Source: Ponticaulis sp. (GTDB lineage Bacteria > Pseudomonadota > Alphaproteobacteria > Caulobacterales > Hyphomonadaceae). From it: a stretch of DNA of 24,956 nucleotides. Below, one piece after another: positions 8,419-15,235 of this stretch (the stretch's first letter is position 1; every line of letters begins with the position of its first letter). The position numbers and the translations under genes are program-made. The stretch covers positions 12,726 through 37,681 of the forward strand of contig PABS01000119.1 of the NCBI GenBank assembly GCA_002699325.1. Reading direction: 5' to 3'. The notes beneath the pieces are model-generated. The model was not told the DNA's origin, made no database searches, and worked only from the letters and a program-made list of their open reading frames with translations.

Positions 8419-9546
8419 TCAGAGCTTCTCCCAAACCTCGATATTGTTCTTTCGGCCGACAGTAAAAGCCAGCTCAGGCGCAATTACGCTTCTGAATTCT
8501 CCGGAGAACAGCCTCTCTTCTGCCCAGTTCCGATCCTGTTCTCCGAGCGTTTGGAAGGCGGATTGTACGCGTCTCTGGCAGTAGAGCAGGTAAGGCTGAA
8601 CAGCGACATCTGTCGTCACACCGCGATAACGAACGGGCGCAATGCCGATCGCGCGTTGTGACGGCTTTGCGCCTACAGGCATGCCATCTGCGAGGTCTGT
8701 CTCTTGCTGGTGTTTGCGAATAAAGGCGATACGGTCTGCGAGTTCTGGCCCATATTCCTCGACAATGAAGGAAAGGACCGCGAGCAGGGTTTCCGGGATC
8801 ACGTCATCGGTCAGAAACGCTTCGGCTCCGTCATATTCTGGCATATCGGCGGTCGCGCAGTTCATGCGCTCGGTCCAGCGAAACACATTTGGCGCGAGCC
8901 GCTTCATGATGGTTTCAGGCACGGGGTCGCGTCCGAGATGCGCACAAAGTGGGCCCAGCATGCCGTAATCGCCAAGACATGGCTGGCCGCCCAGAAGGTA
9001 GGGATAAGTCGCAAAGTGTGTGTCGAGGAGTTTGAGGAGCGTTTCGAAAGAGTGCTCGATCTCAGGAATTGTGTCTGCCGAGACGCCGAGAATGGGCAGA
9101 TAACTCTTCATTTTGTCCATGATGCGCGCTGACCCCTCATCGCCGGCGGTCAGGCCGAAGGCGTGATCCAGAAAGGCTTTCTGATCATCATAGAATGTCC
9201 AGCGATAATGCATGGCCGCCTTGAGAAGCGCCTGGCTGCCATAAAGGAAAAATATCCGGGAGATCAGCTCCTGTTTGCCGCCTGTCGGCATCGCGCTGAG
9301 CGTGGCGCCGTTCGTCTCGCCAGCTTCGATTATGTCCAGACTGTCCTGAATCAGGCGACCATCCTCGAGCCTGAGTACCGGGATGATACCGCGCCCGATG
9401 GCGGGCACGATCTCCGAGACAAAATCTGCCCGGCGCGATGACACCTCCTTAACAGCGAATGTCTGTTTACGAAGATAAGCGCGCGCAATGAGCGTGTAAT
9501 ACGAGTGTGGCAGGCCAAAAAGCTCTGCGTTTTGAAACTGTCCCAA
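8419..9546 (-). CDS. Glutathione S-transferase-family protein with long C-terminal region
   Basis: The 375-residue protein opens with a thioredoxin-fold GST N-terminal domain (AELFGLPHSYYTLIARAYLR, then IIPVLRLEDGRLIQDSLDII, the cis-Pro and glutathione-binding segment). An all-helical GST C-terminal domain follows, with YLLGGQPCLGDYGMLGPL, a typical N-capping region. About 130 further residues are longer than a classic GST of 200-230 residues. The start is TTG at 9546, supported by a GGAGG five bases upstream. It is transcribed away from the flagellin array. The substrate is unknown. Confidence 0.8.
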   Translation of the reverse strand: MGQFQNAELFGLPHSYYTLIARAYLRKQTFAVKEVSSRRADFVSEIVPAIGRGIIPVLRLEDGRLIQDSLDIIEAGETNGATLSAMPTGGKQELISRIFFLYGSQALLKAAMHYRWTFYDDQKAFLDHAFGLTAGDEGSARIMDKMKSYLPILGVSADTIPEIEHSFETLLKLLDTHFATYPYLLGGQPCLGDYGMLGPLCAHLGRDPVPETIMKRLAPNVFRWTERMNCATADMPEYDGAEAFLTDDVIPETLLAVLSFIVEEYGPELADRIAFIRKHQQETDLADGMPVGAKPSQRAIGIAPVRYRGVTTDVAVQPYLLYCQRRVQSAFQTLGEQDRNWAEERLFSGEFRSVIAPELAFTVGRKNNIEVWEKL

Positions 9547-9643
9547 ATCGCCCTCCAGATCTCAGAGAAGGACGAACGCAACCCGAAGAAAATATCAAGG
9601 GCACGACGCGAATATCGCTGGGGGAGGGTGCGATTTTCTGTCT

Positions 9644-9682
9644 CGGCAACACTTGCAGCAGCAGACCAGAATTCACCGGCAA
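9644..9682 (+). promoter_or_regulatory. Candidate FlbD/ftr-type upstream sites for flagellin F1
   Basis: Two CGGCAA cores occur here, TCTCGGCAAC (9641-9650) and ACCGGCAATT (9675-9684), about 90-130 bp upstream of the F1 -24/-12 promoter. They match the CCGGCAA core seen in front of the other sigma-54 flagellin promoters. They are the weakest set, so binding is uncertain. Confidence 0.4.
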
Positions 9683-9772
9683 TTCGTGCCCAGCCTACAG
9701 ATCAAAAGTCGTAATTCATCAGAAAATTCAATGAAATAGGGTGGTTGCCTGTTAACGGCTCGCTAACCAAAA

Positions 9773-9787
9773 AGGCACGCGAATTGC
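9773..9787 (+). promoter_or_regulatory. Sigma-54 -24/-12 promoter of flagellin F1
   Basis: The sequence AGGCAC-GCGAA-TTGC fits the sigma-54 consensus TGGCAC-N5-TTGC with one mismatch. It predicts a start near 9799, two bases before the first leader stem-loop. Confidence 0.75.
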
Positions 9788-9800
9788 GATCCTCCCGGCA

Positions 9801-9832
9801 GGACAAAATGTCCAGCTGACTAAAATGGTCAG
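9801..9832 (+). promoter_or_regulatory. Tandem leader stem-loops of flagellin F1 mRNA
   Basis: Two adjacent hairpins begin at the predicted mRNA 5' end: GGACAAAATGTCC (9801-9813, five pairs, AAA loop) and CTGAC/GTCAG around TAAAATG (9816-9832). Both carry AAAATG in or next to the loop, like the leaders of F2 and F5. They are candidate FlbT targets or 5'-end stabilisers. Confidence 0.65.
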
Positions 9833-9865
9833 AAAAAAGCCTATCCAGAATGGAAGGAAATCAAA

Positions 9866-10696
9866 ATGGCTGCCCTTTCTGTAAACACCAACTATGGGGC
9901 GATGGTCGCCCTGCAACAACTGAACAGCACCAACATGGCTCTGTCTGACACGCAAGAACGCATTAACACCGGCCTTAAGGTCGCGTCTGCCAAGGACAAT
10001 GGCGCTATTTACGCCATTGCTCAGGGTATGCGTGCCGACCTTCAGGGGTACGGCGTTGTGCAGGACAGCCTCAACAGAGTAAATTCCACTGTGGACGTCG
10101 CGATTGCGGCGGGCTCTGCAATTTCTGACCTTCTGATTGATATGAAGGAAAAGGCTCTGGCAGCGTCCGACCAGTCACTGACCACGACACAGCGGTCGGC
10201 TTTCAACGAGGATTTCAAAGCGCTCCGCGATCAGATCGCCACCATTGTCGGCAATGCCGAATTTAATGGCGTGAATCTGATCAACGGATCGACGGCGCAA
10301 ATCCAGGCATTTGCCAACGCTGACGGTTCGACCACCATGACGGTGCTGGATGAAGATCTGTCTCTGGGTGGAACGATCGTGACTGTCGGAGCCACTGCAT
10401 CGATGAATACCGCATCGGTTGCATCTGGCTTTGTCACCACAATCGAGACATCACTGAACAACCTCAACCAGGCGCTTGCCCGCCTGGGGACGTCGTCGAA
10501 GGCGCTCACAATTCATACTGAATTCGTGACGAAGTTGAGAGACTCTCTTGAGGCGGGCGTCGGCAATCTTGTCGATGCGGATATGGCTCGCGAAAGCGCC
10601 AATCTTCAGGCTCTGCAAACAAAGCAGCAGCTTGGTGTGCAAGCGCTCTCTATTGCGAACCAGGCGCCTCAGATCATCACCAGCTTGTTCCAGTAA
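9866..10696 (+). CDS. Flagellin F1 (short flagellin, D0/D1 only)
   Basis: The 276-residue protein has the N-terminal flagellin helix (MAALSVNTNYGAMVALQQLN, then INTGLKVASAKDNGAIYAIA) and the C-terminal one (NLNQALARLG, then LQALQTKQQLGVQALSIANQ). Between them is only a short variable segment at about residues 140-195, so it lacks the outer D2/D3 domains, as is usual for Caulobacter-type flagellins of 270-280 residues. It ends QAPQIITSLFQ, unlike the GIALSFFR ending of F2-F5 but similar to F6. The ATG sits in an AAAATGGC context with AAGGA upstream. It has its own sigma-54 promoter and terminator, so it is monocistronic. Its neighbours suggest O-glycosylation. Confidence 0.95.
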   Translation: MAALSVNTNYGAMVALQQLNSTNMALSDTQERINTGLKVASAKDNGAIYAIAQGMRADLQGYGVVQDSLNRVNSTVDVAIAAGSAISDLLIDMKEKALAASDQSLTTTQRSAFNEDFKALRDQIATIVGNAEFNGVNLINGSTAQIQAFANADGSTTMTVLDEDLSLGGTIVTVGATASMNTASVASGFVTTIETSLNNLNQALARLGTSSKALTIHTEFVTKLRDSLEAGVGNLVDADMARESANLQALQTKQQLGVQALSIANQAPQIITSLFQ

Positions 10697-10710
10697 GACC
10701 ACTCAAATGT

Positions 10711-10733
10711 CGGAGGCGGCTCGTCCGCCTCCG
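10711..10733 (+). terminator. Hairpin downstream of flagellin F1
   Basis: A perfect nine-pair GC-rich stem (CGGAGGCGG with CCGCCTCCG, loop CTCGT) lies 14 bases after the F1 stop. Only a short T-poor tract follows, so it may act as an mRNA 3' stabiliser together with the stronger terminator at 10798. Confidence 0.6.
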
Positions 10734-10797
10734 TACTTTGATCGCGCACCATAGGAGTGAGACGTGTCGAAGACACGACATCAGAAACACATGGCAG

Positions 10798-10828
10798 CCG
10801 CCGGCGGAGCAATCCCCGGCGGTTTTTT
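10798..10828 (+). terminator. Intrinsic terminator between flagellins F1 and F2
   Basis: A seven-pair stem CCGCCGG/CCGGCGG with an 11-base loop is followed directly by six T residues. It lies 100 bp after F1 and just before the F2 upstream sites, isolating the two units. Confidence 0.7.
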
Positions 10829-10833
10829 CTTGG

Positions 10834-10889
10834 CCCGGCAGGCACGTTTTGCCGGTACGGGAAAGTTTTGCCCGGCAAACAGGCCGGCA
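10834..10889 (+). promoter_or_regulatory. Cluster of candidate FlbD/ftr-type upstream sites for flagellin F2
   Basis: Four CCGGCA or TGCCGG cores lie within 56 bp: 10834-10840, 10848-10855, the perfect dyad TTTGCCCGGCAAA at 10867-10879, and 10883-10889. They sit 80-135 bp upstream of the F2 sigma-54 promoter, the usual place for an enhancer-bound activator. As I recall, Caulobacter FlbD recognises similar ftr elements. Confidence 0.6.
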
Positions 10890-10968
10890 CGGGAGAATTG
10901 CATCCAAAATGGTAACCTTTTAGTCCGCATTGGCGGGGCTGTAGGCCTGTGCCGTTAACGCTTCCAAC

Positions 10969-10983
10969 TGGCACTCGTCTTGC
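10969..10983 (+). promoter_or_regulatory. Sigma-54 -24/-12 promoter of flagellin F2
   Basis: The sequence TGGCAC-TCGTC-TTGC is a perfect match to the sigma-54 consensus. It predicts a start near 10995, one base before the first leader stem-loop. Confidence 0.88.
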
Positions 10984-10995
10984 TTTTTAAGGACA

Positions 10996-11026
10996 CGGGC
11001 AAAATGCCTGGGTGAGCAAAATGCTC
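10996..11026 (+). promoter_or_regulatory. Tandem leader stem-loops of flagellin F2 mRNA
   Basis: Hairpin one is CGGGCAAAATGCCTG (10996-11010, six pairs including one G-T) and hairpin two is GAGCAAAATGCTC (11014-11026, five pairs, AAA loop), separated by three bases. Hairpin two is identical in F5 and nearly identical in F3. AUG triplets in both hairpins open very short reading frames: AUG CCU GGG UGA, and an 11-codon frame ending one base before the flagellin ATG. Confidence 0.72.
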
Positions 11027-11035
11027 GCAAGACAT

Positions 11036-11098
11036 AACCAGAATGGAGATCGCTAAAATGGCGAGTGTGAACACAAACTATGGTGCTATGGTTGCGCT
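11036..11098 (+). repeat. 63 bp perfect repeat shared by flagellins F2 and F3, copy 1
   Basis: From 22 bases upstream of the ATG through codon 13 and into codon 14 this stretch is identical to 12231-12293. It includes the ribosome site (GGAG) and the start codon context. Identity at synonymous positions suggests recent gene conversion or selection on the translation start region. Confidence 0.85.
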
Positions 11099-11882
11099 GC
11101 AGCAGCTCAATTCCACCAACGCTCAACTCGAGACAACTCAAACCCGTATCAATACGGGCCTCAAAGTTTCCTCCGCAAAAGACAATGGTGCCATTTATGC
11201 GATCGCGCAGGGCATGCGTGCGGACGTCACCGGCTTTGGGGTTGTATCTGAATCACTCGATCGCGCGTCTTCAACTGTCGATGTTGCTATTGCGGCTGGC
11301 GAAGCAATCTCTGATCTCCTGATCGACATGAAAGAAAAAGCGCTGTCTGCTTCCGACGCGTCTCTCACATCGACACAGCGTTCAGCGTTCAATGAAGACT
11401 TTACAGCGTTGCGCGACCAGATCGCGACAATCGTTTCCAATGCGGAATTCAACGGCGTCAATCTGATCAATAACTCGACTGCCAGCATCAACGCTCTGGC
11501 GAATGCAGACGGCTCGAGCGTTCTGACCGTTCTCGACGAAAACCTGTCTCTGTCGGGTTCTATCGTCACACTGACATCTACGGCTCAGCTCGACACTGTG
11601 ACAAACGCCTCTACCGCTGTCACGACCATTGAGACATCGCTGAACAACCTCAATCAGGCGCTCGCGCGTCTGGGTACGTCTTCAAAGTCTCTGGAAGTTC
11701 ACTCGAGCTTCATCACGAAGCTGACGGACGTCACCGAGAAAGGTATCGGCAATCTGGTCGATGCAGATCTCGCAAAAGAAAGCGCGAAACTCCAGGCGCT
11801 TCAGACAAAACAGCAGCTTGGTGTTCAGGCGCTTTCTATCGCCAACCAGGCCAGCGGTATCGCGCTCTCCTTCTTCCGTTAA
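11058..11882 (+). CDS. Flagellin F2 (short flagellin, D0/D1 only)
   Basis: This 274-residue flagellin starts MASVNTNYGAMVALQQLNST and ends IANQASGIALSFFR. The conserved helical ends flank a variable segment at about 135-195 whose LTSTAQLDTVTNAS block is shared with F4 but not with F3 or F5. I chose the ATG at 11058, not the in-frame ATG at 11043 (MEIAK), because GGAG lies eight bases upstream of it and all paralogues begin at this point. The gene has its own sigma-54 promoter, leader hairpins and a strong terminator. Ser and Thr in the variable segment are possible glycosylation sites. Confidence 0.95.
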   Translation: MASVNTNYGAMVALQQLNSTNAQLETTQTRINTGLKVSSAKDNGAIYAIAQGMRADVTGFGVVSESLDRASSTVDVAIAAGEAISDLLIDMKEKALSASDASLTSTQRSAFNEDFTALRDQIATIVSNAEFNGVNLINNSTASINALANADGSSVLTVLDENLSLSGSIVTLTSTAQLDTVTNASTAVTTIETSLNNLNQALARLGTSSKSLEVHSSFITKLTDVTEKGIGNLVDADLAKESAKLQALQTKQQLGVQALSIANQASGIALSFFR

Positions 11883-11944
11883 TCGAAGGAGAGGCGCTTA
11901 AACCGCCAATCGAATACATTAGAAGGTGGCAGCCTTCTATCACT

Positions 11945-11977
11945 GCCGGGTCAGAAATGACCCGGCTTTTTCTTTTT
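11945..11977 (+). terminator. Intrinsic terminator of flagellin F2
   Basis: A nine-pair stem GCCGGGTCA/TGACCCGGC closes a GAAA tetraloop and is followed by a tract of ten T residues broken by one C. It lies 62 bases after the F2 stop. Confidence 0.9.
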
Positions 11978-12030
11978 GAGATTTTTAAAAAACCTAATAA
12001 AAACATGCGCGTATTGTCGCATGATAAACT

Positions 12031-12104
12031 GCCCGGCAAAGCATTCCTACGCGGCAGGAAAATCCTGCAGTGCATTCAATTTATGTGGAATTGCTCTGCC
12101 GGGT
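12031..12104 (+). promoter_or_regulatory. Candidate FlbD/ftr-type upstream sites for flagellin F3
   Basis: CCCGGCAAA (12032-12040) and TGCCGGG (12098-12104) lie about 58-131 bp upstream of the F3 -24/-12 promoter. Between them is an unrelated perfect dyad, GCAGGA-AAA-TCCTGC (12054-12068). The CCGGCAA cores match those before F2, F4 and F5. Confidence 0.5.
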
Positions 12105-12161
12105 TAACGCCTGAAGCCCGAAAATAAAAGGGAAAAAGATATCGGCGTTAACCCGCCAGTC

Positions 12162-12176
12162 TGGCCCTGAATTTGC
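12162..12176 (+). promoter_or_regulatory. Sigma-54 -24/-12 promoter of flagellin F3
   Basis: The sequence TGGCCC-TGAAT-TTGC keeps the essential GG and GC elements. It predicts a start near 12188, one base before the first leader stem-loop. Confidence 0.8.
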
Positions 12177-12188
12177 GATGCCATTCTG

Positions 12189-12219
12189 CGGGCAAAAAGC
12201 CCGTCTGAGCAAAAAGCTC
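12189..12219 (+). promoter_or_regulatory. Tandem leader stem-loops of flagellin F3 mRNA
   Basis: CGGGCAAAAAGCCCG (12189-12203, five pairs) and GAGCAAAAAGCTC (12207-12219, four pairs) are separated by three bases, the same spacing as in F2 and F5. The loops read AAAAA, so the AAAATG of the other leaders is replaced by AAAAAG and no upstream AUG remains here. Confidence 0.72.
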
Positions 12220-12230
12220 GGAACATAAAG

Positions 12231-12293
12231 AACCAGAATGGAGATCGCTAAAATGGCGAGTGTGAACACAAACTATGGTGCTATGGTTGCGCT
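12231..12293 (+). repeat. 63 bp perfect repeat shared by flagellins F2 and F3, copy 2
   Basis: This is identical to 11036-11098 and spans the ribosome site, start codon and first 13 codons of F3. The sequences diverge on both sides (12230 and 12294). Confidence 0.85.
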
Positions 12294-13077
12294 TCAGCAG
12301 CTTAACTCCACCAACTCTCAACTTGAATCTACACAGACCCGTATCAACACGGGCATGAAGGTTGCCTCTGCAAAAGACAATGGCGCTATTTATGCTATTG
12401 CCCAGGGCATGCGTTCTGACGTCGCTGGTTACGGCGTTGTTTCTGAGTCGCTGGATCGTGCGTCTTCGACAGTGGACGTTGCAATTGCGGCCGGTGAAGC
12501 CGTTTCAGATCTCCTGATCGATATGAAAGAGAAAGCCCTCAGCGCAGCTGACGCATCTCTGACATCTACTCAGCGTTCTGCTTTCAATGAAGACTTCAAA
12601 GCGCTGCGTGATCAGATCGGGACGATTGTCTCTAACGCTGAATTCAACGGCGTGAACCTGATCAACGGTACGACCAACAGCATTGACGCAATTGCATCTG
12701 CTGATGGCTCATCCGTTATTACGGTTCTGGACGAAGCGCTCAGCCTTGGTGGTTCAATCATCACGCTTGCGGCAACTGCGTCACTCAGCTCTGCTGGTGT
12801 TGCATCTGCTGCTGTCGGTACGATCGAGACATCGCTGAACAACCTGAACCAGGCGCTCGCTCGCCTTGGTACGTCTTCCAAGTCGCTGTCTGTTCATGCT
12901 GACTTTGTGACGAAGCTTTCCGACGTGACCGAGAAAGGCATCGGCAATCTGGTCGACGCAGATCTTGCTAAAGAGTCCGCGAAACTTCAGGCTCTGCAAA
13001 CCAAGCAGCAGCTCGGTGTCCAGGCCCTGTCCATTGCCAATCAGGCAAGCGGTATCGCGCTCTCCTTCTTCCGTTAA
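12253..13077 (+). CDS. Flagellin F3 (short flagellin, D0/D1 only)
   Basis: This 274-residue flagellin starts MASVNTNYGAMVALQQLNST and ends IANQASGIALSFFR, the C-terminal form it shares with F2. Its variable segment (LAATASLSSAGVASAAV) instead matches F5, and its INTGMKVASAKDNGAIYAIA block matches F4, so it is a mosaic of the other copies. I chose the ATG at 12253 for the same reasons as in F2; an in-frame ATG at 12238 is less likely. It has its own sigma-54 promoter, leader hairpins and terminator. The opposite strand downstream carries a 64-residue gene and yidD. Confidence 0.95.
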   Translation: MASVNTNYGAMVALQQLNSTNSQLESTQTRINTGMKVASAKDNGAIYAIAQGMRSDVAGYGVVSESLDRASSTVDVAIAAGEAVSDLLIDMKEKALSAADASLTSTQRSAFNEDFKALRDQIGTIVSNAEFNGVNLINGTTNSIDAIASADGSSVITVLDEALSLGGSIITLAATASLSSAGVASAAVGTIETSLNNLNQALARLGTSSKSLSVHADFVTKLSDVTEKGIGNLVDADLAKESAKLQALQTKQQLGVQALSIANQASGIALSFFR

Positions 13078-13113
13078 TCGGAGAAGAGCAAACGCCTCTG
13101 GGAAAGTTCATGG

Positions 13114-13142
13114 AAAAGCCGGATCGAGAGATCCGGCTTTTT
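13114..13142 (+). terminator. Strong terminator after flagellin F3, possibly bidirectional
   Basis: A perfect 12-pair stem (AAAAGCCGGATC with GATCCGGCTTTT) closes a GAGA tetraloop, with T residues at the 3' side and A residues at the 5' side. It lies between F3 and the convergent 64-residue gene and can serve both. Confidence 0.9.
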
Positions 13143-13163
13143 CTCTATTTAATTTCAGCGCGG

Positions 13164-13358
13164 TCAGCTCATTTTTTCGAATATCGCAACATAAGTAATA
13201 CTGGGTTGCCCCATTCCTGCGCAGCCCGGTTGCGTTACTTCAAATACACTGTGAAACCGATAGCCAGAGTCGTATTTCGCGCTGAGATTTTGTTCCAGCG
13301 CTGCAATTCCCTTATCGCTGAACTGCTTTCCGATTGTTTCTACAACATATTGCCCCAT
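13164..13358 (-). CDS. Small 64-residue protein downstream of yidD, possibly DUF4177-like
   Basis: The ATG at 13358 is preceded by a very strong ribosome site (GGAGGGG, about five bases away), and the gene begins only two bases after the yidD stop, so the two form an operon. The sequence (MGQYVVETIGKQFSDKGIAA, ending in ITYVAIFEKMS) has the alternating pattern of a small beta-alpha fold in which a central GYRFHSVF strand and a final hydrophobic strand recall DUF4177, but this is a weak resemblance. It has no signal peptide or membrane segment. The function is unknown. The bidirectional terminator at 13114 ends the unit. Confidence 0.6.
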   Translation of the reverse strand: MGQYVVETIGKQFSDKGIAALEQNLSAKYDSGYRFHSVFEVTQPGCAGMGQPSITYVAIFEKMS

Positions 13359-13360
13359 GG

Positions 13361-13792
13361 TTACCCCTCCGGTGGTTTGATGCCAACAATATCAGTTCCG
13401 CCATGGCCAGGCTGGCATCGGCCAAGCCGCGAAAAGATAAGCCGCGCAGCATTTGCTACTGAGTGCTGGCGGAGAGCTAATTCTGCATAGCGCGAACAAC
13501 TTGGTTCGAAGACGCAGCGGTCCCCGATTTGGCGTGGTCGGAGTTTTCGGTAAAGCCTGACCATGGAAATCATCAGTCCGTTGGCAGGTGCGCCTTGAAA
13601 CTTCGGCAGTTGATCAACTTTCTGGTCAATTGTCGGCATCAAGCCATGTTTGCGGAGGGCGCTTACGCGAACATCCTCCGGCAAGGTTTGCAGGGCGTCA
13701 TGAAGAGCGCCCGGAGAAAGCTCATTTGCTCTTTCAGTCACCAGAACAGACTCCCCCCGCCCAAGCCAAAGCCAATGTGACTTTGCAACCAT
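13361..13792 (-). CDS. yidD: YidD-family membrane protein insertion factor with N-terminal extension
   Basis: The C-terminal half of this 143-residue protein is YidD-like: MISMVRLYRKLRPRQIGDRC, then CVFEPSCSRYAELALRQH (93-110) with the conserved CxFEPSCSxYA, then GRCQPGHGGTD. YidD helps insert membrane proteins together with YidC. About 73 residues precede the domain, whereas typical YidD proteins of 70-85 residues start directly with it. I chose the ATG at 13792 (AGG five bases upstream); GTG at 13798 and an internal ATG near 13573 are alternatives. It lies between two flagellin genes on the opposite strand and is followed by a 64-residue gene. A flagellar role is not established. Confidence 0.82.
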   Translation of the reverse strand: MVAKSHWLWLGRGESVLVTERANELSPGALHDALQTLPEDVRVSALRKHGLMPTIDQKVDQLPKFQGAPANGLMISMVRLYRKLRPRQIGDRCVFEPSCSRYAELALRQHSVANAARLIFSRLGRCQPGHGGTDIVGIKPPEG

Positions 13793-14008
13793 GGCCACCT
13801 GTTGGAAAATGAGTCAATCTTCGGGTGTCCAAAATTTTATGAGATGATTACTTTTTGCTGGAGATAGGCAGACAAGAACTCTTGCAGTCAGTTCACTCGT
13901 TTCGGATTCGACGATTTGTTGAGTTTGGCTCCAGTTTTTCGTCTAAATTTCACGGAAATAGCGTCAATATTTCGACGGTAAGAAAAATATGCAGGGCAAG
14001 ATTTTTAT

Positions 14009-14016
14009 CCCGGCAA
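14009..14016 (+). promoter_or_regulatory. Candidate FlbD/ftr-type upstream site for flagellin F4
   Basis: CCCGGCAA lies 104 bp upstream of the F4 -24 element, and GGGCAAGATT (13993-14002) just before it resembles the GGCAAGATTTGCCGG dyad in front of F5. The rest of the 327 bp between the yidD start and the F4 promoter shows no credible gene. Confidence 0.5.
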
Positions 14017-14119
14017 CAAACAGACCAGTTGCATGAAATTTCAAGCATTACGGCATCGGTCGTTAAGCTTAAATCGCGTGTTCATGGGCGTATGGTATAG
14101 AGCGCGTTAAGCATAATAC

Positions 14120-14134
14120 TGGCCTGCGGTTTGC
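14120..14134 (+). promoter_or_regulatory. Sigma-54 -24/-12 promoter of flagellin F4
   Basis: The sequence TGGCCT-GCGGT-TTGC keeps the GG and GC elements with correct spacing. It predicts a start near 14146, at the foot of the leader hairpin. Confidence 0.78.
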
Positions 14135-14144
14135 GCTGTCTGTT

Positions 14145-14163
14145 CCTGGGCAAAATGCCCGGG
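14145..14163 (+). promoter_or_regulatory. Single long leader stem-loop of flagellin F4 mRNA
   Basis: CCTGGGCA/TGCCCGGG with an AAA loop forms eight pairs (one G-T). F4 has one longer hairpin rather than two, and a leader of about 40 bases rather than 63-76. The loop AUG opens a nine-codon frame whose UAA ends one base before the flagellin ATG. Confidence 0.68.
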
Positions 14164-14185
14164 ATACAAACAGGAGACCGCTAAA

Positions 14186-15010
14186 ATGGCGAGTGTTAAC
14201 ACAAACTATGGTGCAATGGTTGCGCTTCAGCAGCTGAATAGCACGAACTCCCAGCTCGAAGCTTCTCAAACCCGGATCAATACGGGTATGAAAGTTGCGT
14301 CTGCGAAAGATAATGGCGCGATCTACGCGATCGCTCAGGGAATGCGATCTGACGTAGCAGGCTTCGGTGTAGTTCAGGAATCTCTGGACCGCGCAAGCTC
14401 AACAGTCGATGTTGCGATCGCGGCCGGTGAAGCCGTATCTGACCTTCTGATCGATATGAAAGAGAAAGCACTCAGCGCAGCTGATGCGTCTCTCACATCG
14501 ACACAACGTTCGGCGTTCAACGAAGACTTCACAGCACTTCGTGATCAGATCGCCACGATCGTTTCGAACGCTGAGTTTAATGGTGTGAATTTGATCGACG
14601 GTTCAACCACGGGAATTGAAGCGCTTGCAAGCTCTGACGGTAGCTCAACGATCACAGTTCAGGATGAGGCCATCGGCCTGTCCGGTTCTATTGTGACGCT
14701 GACATCTACTGCTCAACTCGACACTGTGACAAACGCGTCTTCGGCTGTGGGCACAATTGAGACATCGCTCAACAATCTGAACCAGGCGCTCGCCCGTCTG
14801 GGGACAGCGTCGAAATCTCTGGAAGTTCACTCGAACTTTGTCACCAAACTTTCTGACGTGACAGAAAAAGGTATTGGCAACCTTGTGGATGCCGATCTGG
14901 CTAAAGAGTCGGCGAAATTGCAGGCCCTGCAAACCAAGCAGCAGCTTGGTGTTCAGGCCCTGTCCATTGCCAACTCTTCTGCCGGTATCGCGCTCTCCTT
15001 CTTCCGCTAA
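14186..15010 (+). CDS. Flagellin F4 (short flagellin, D0/D1 only)
   Basis: This 274-residue flagellin starts MASVNTNYGAMVALQQLNST and ends IANSSAGIALSFFR, the ending it shares with F5. Its variable block (LTSTAQLDTVTNAS, residues about 170-183) and SLEVHS match F2, while LGTASKS matches F5. The ATG has GGAG upstream and the TAAAATGGCG context also seen in F2 and F3. It has its own sigma-54 promoter, one leader hairpin and a strong terminator. The shuffled similarities point to recombination among copies. Confidence 0.95.
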   Translation: MASVNTNYGAMVALQQLNSTNSQLEASQTRINTGMKVASAKDNGAIYAIAQGMRSDVAGFGVVQESLDRASSTVDVAIAAGEAVSDLLIDMKEKALSAADASLTSTQRSAFNEDFTALRDQIATIVSNAEFNGVNLIDGSTTGIEALASSDGSSTITVQDEAIGLSGSIVTLTSTAQLDTVTNASSAVGTIETSLNNLNQALARLGTASKSLEVHSNFVTKLSDVTEKGIGNLVDADLAKESAKLQALQTKQQLGVQALSIANSSAGIALSFFR

Positions 15011-15061
15011 GGCGAACGCGCACAAAGACGATAATACAAATATTGGGTTCCACCCCAGACT

Positions 15062-15094
15062 GCCGGGCCTTTGTGCCCGGCTTTTCTTTTTTTT
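15062..15094 (+). terminator. Intrinsic terminator of flagellin F4
   Basis: A seven-pair stem GCCGGGC/GCCCGGC with loop CTTTGT is followed by twelve T residues broken by one C. The remaining sequence up to the F5 upstream sites (15095-15212) holds no feature I can support. Confidence 0.9.
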
Positions 15095-15212
15095 GGCGGT
15101 AGCCTTGGGAGGGACCTGATGACGAGCCCGGTGCTGCCGACGTCTTGTAGCACTCGTATGCTCTTCTTCCGAATTTCTTCTTTCAGGTGGGCAGGTTGCG
15201 ACCGGAAATTCA

Positions 15213-15235
15213 TGCCGGGCGGCAAGATTTGCCGG
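15213..15235 (+). promoter_or_regulatory. Candidate FlbD/ftr-type upstream sites for flagellin F5
   Basis: TGCCGGG (15213-15219) is followed by GGCAAGATTTGCCGG (15221-15235), which contains the dyad GGCAA-GAT-TTGCC. They lie 97-119 bp upstream of the F5 -24 element, at the spacing expected for an enhancer-bound sigma-54 activator such as FlbD. Confidence 0.58.

Noticed and set aside
10738..10958. Small open frames between F1 and F2
   Set aside because: They cover a terminator and a cluster of CCGGCAA sites, which explain the sequence better than coding.
13855..14100. An 81-residue open frame in the F4 upstream region
   Set aside because: It has no convincing ribosome site or family pattern and overlaps the CCCGGCAA upstream site of F4.
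10834..15235. The repeated CCGGCAA sequences as a CRISPR array or mobile-element repeats
   Set aside because: The copies are short, irregularly spaced, in both orientations and placed at a constant range upstream of promoters, with no spacer pattern or terminal repeats.
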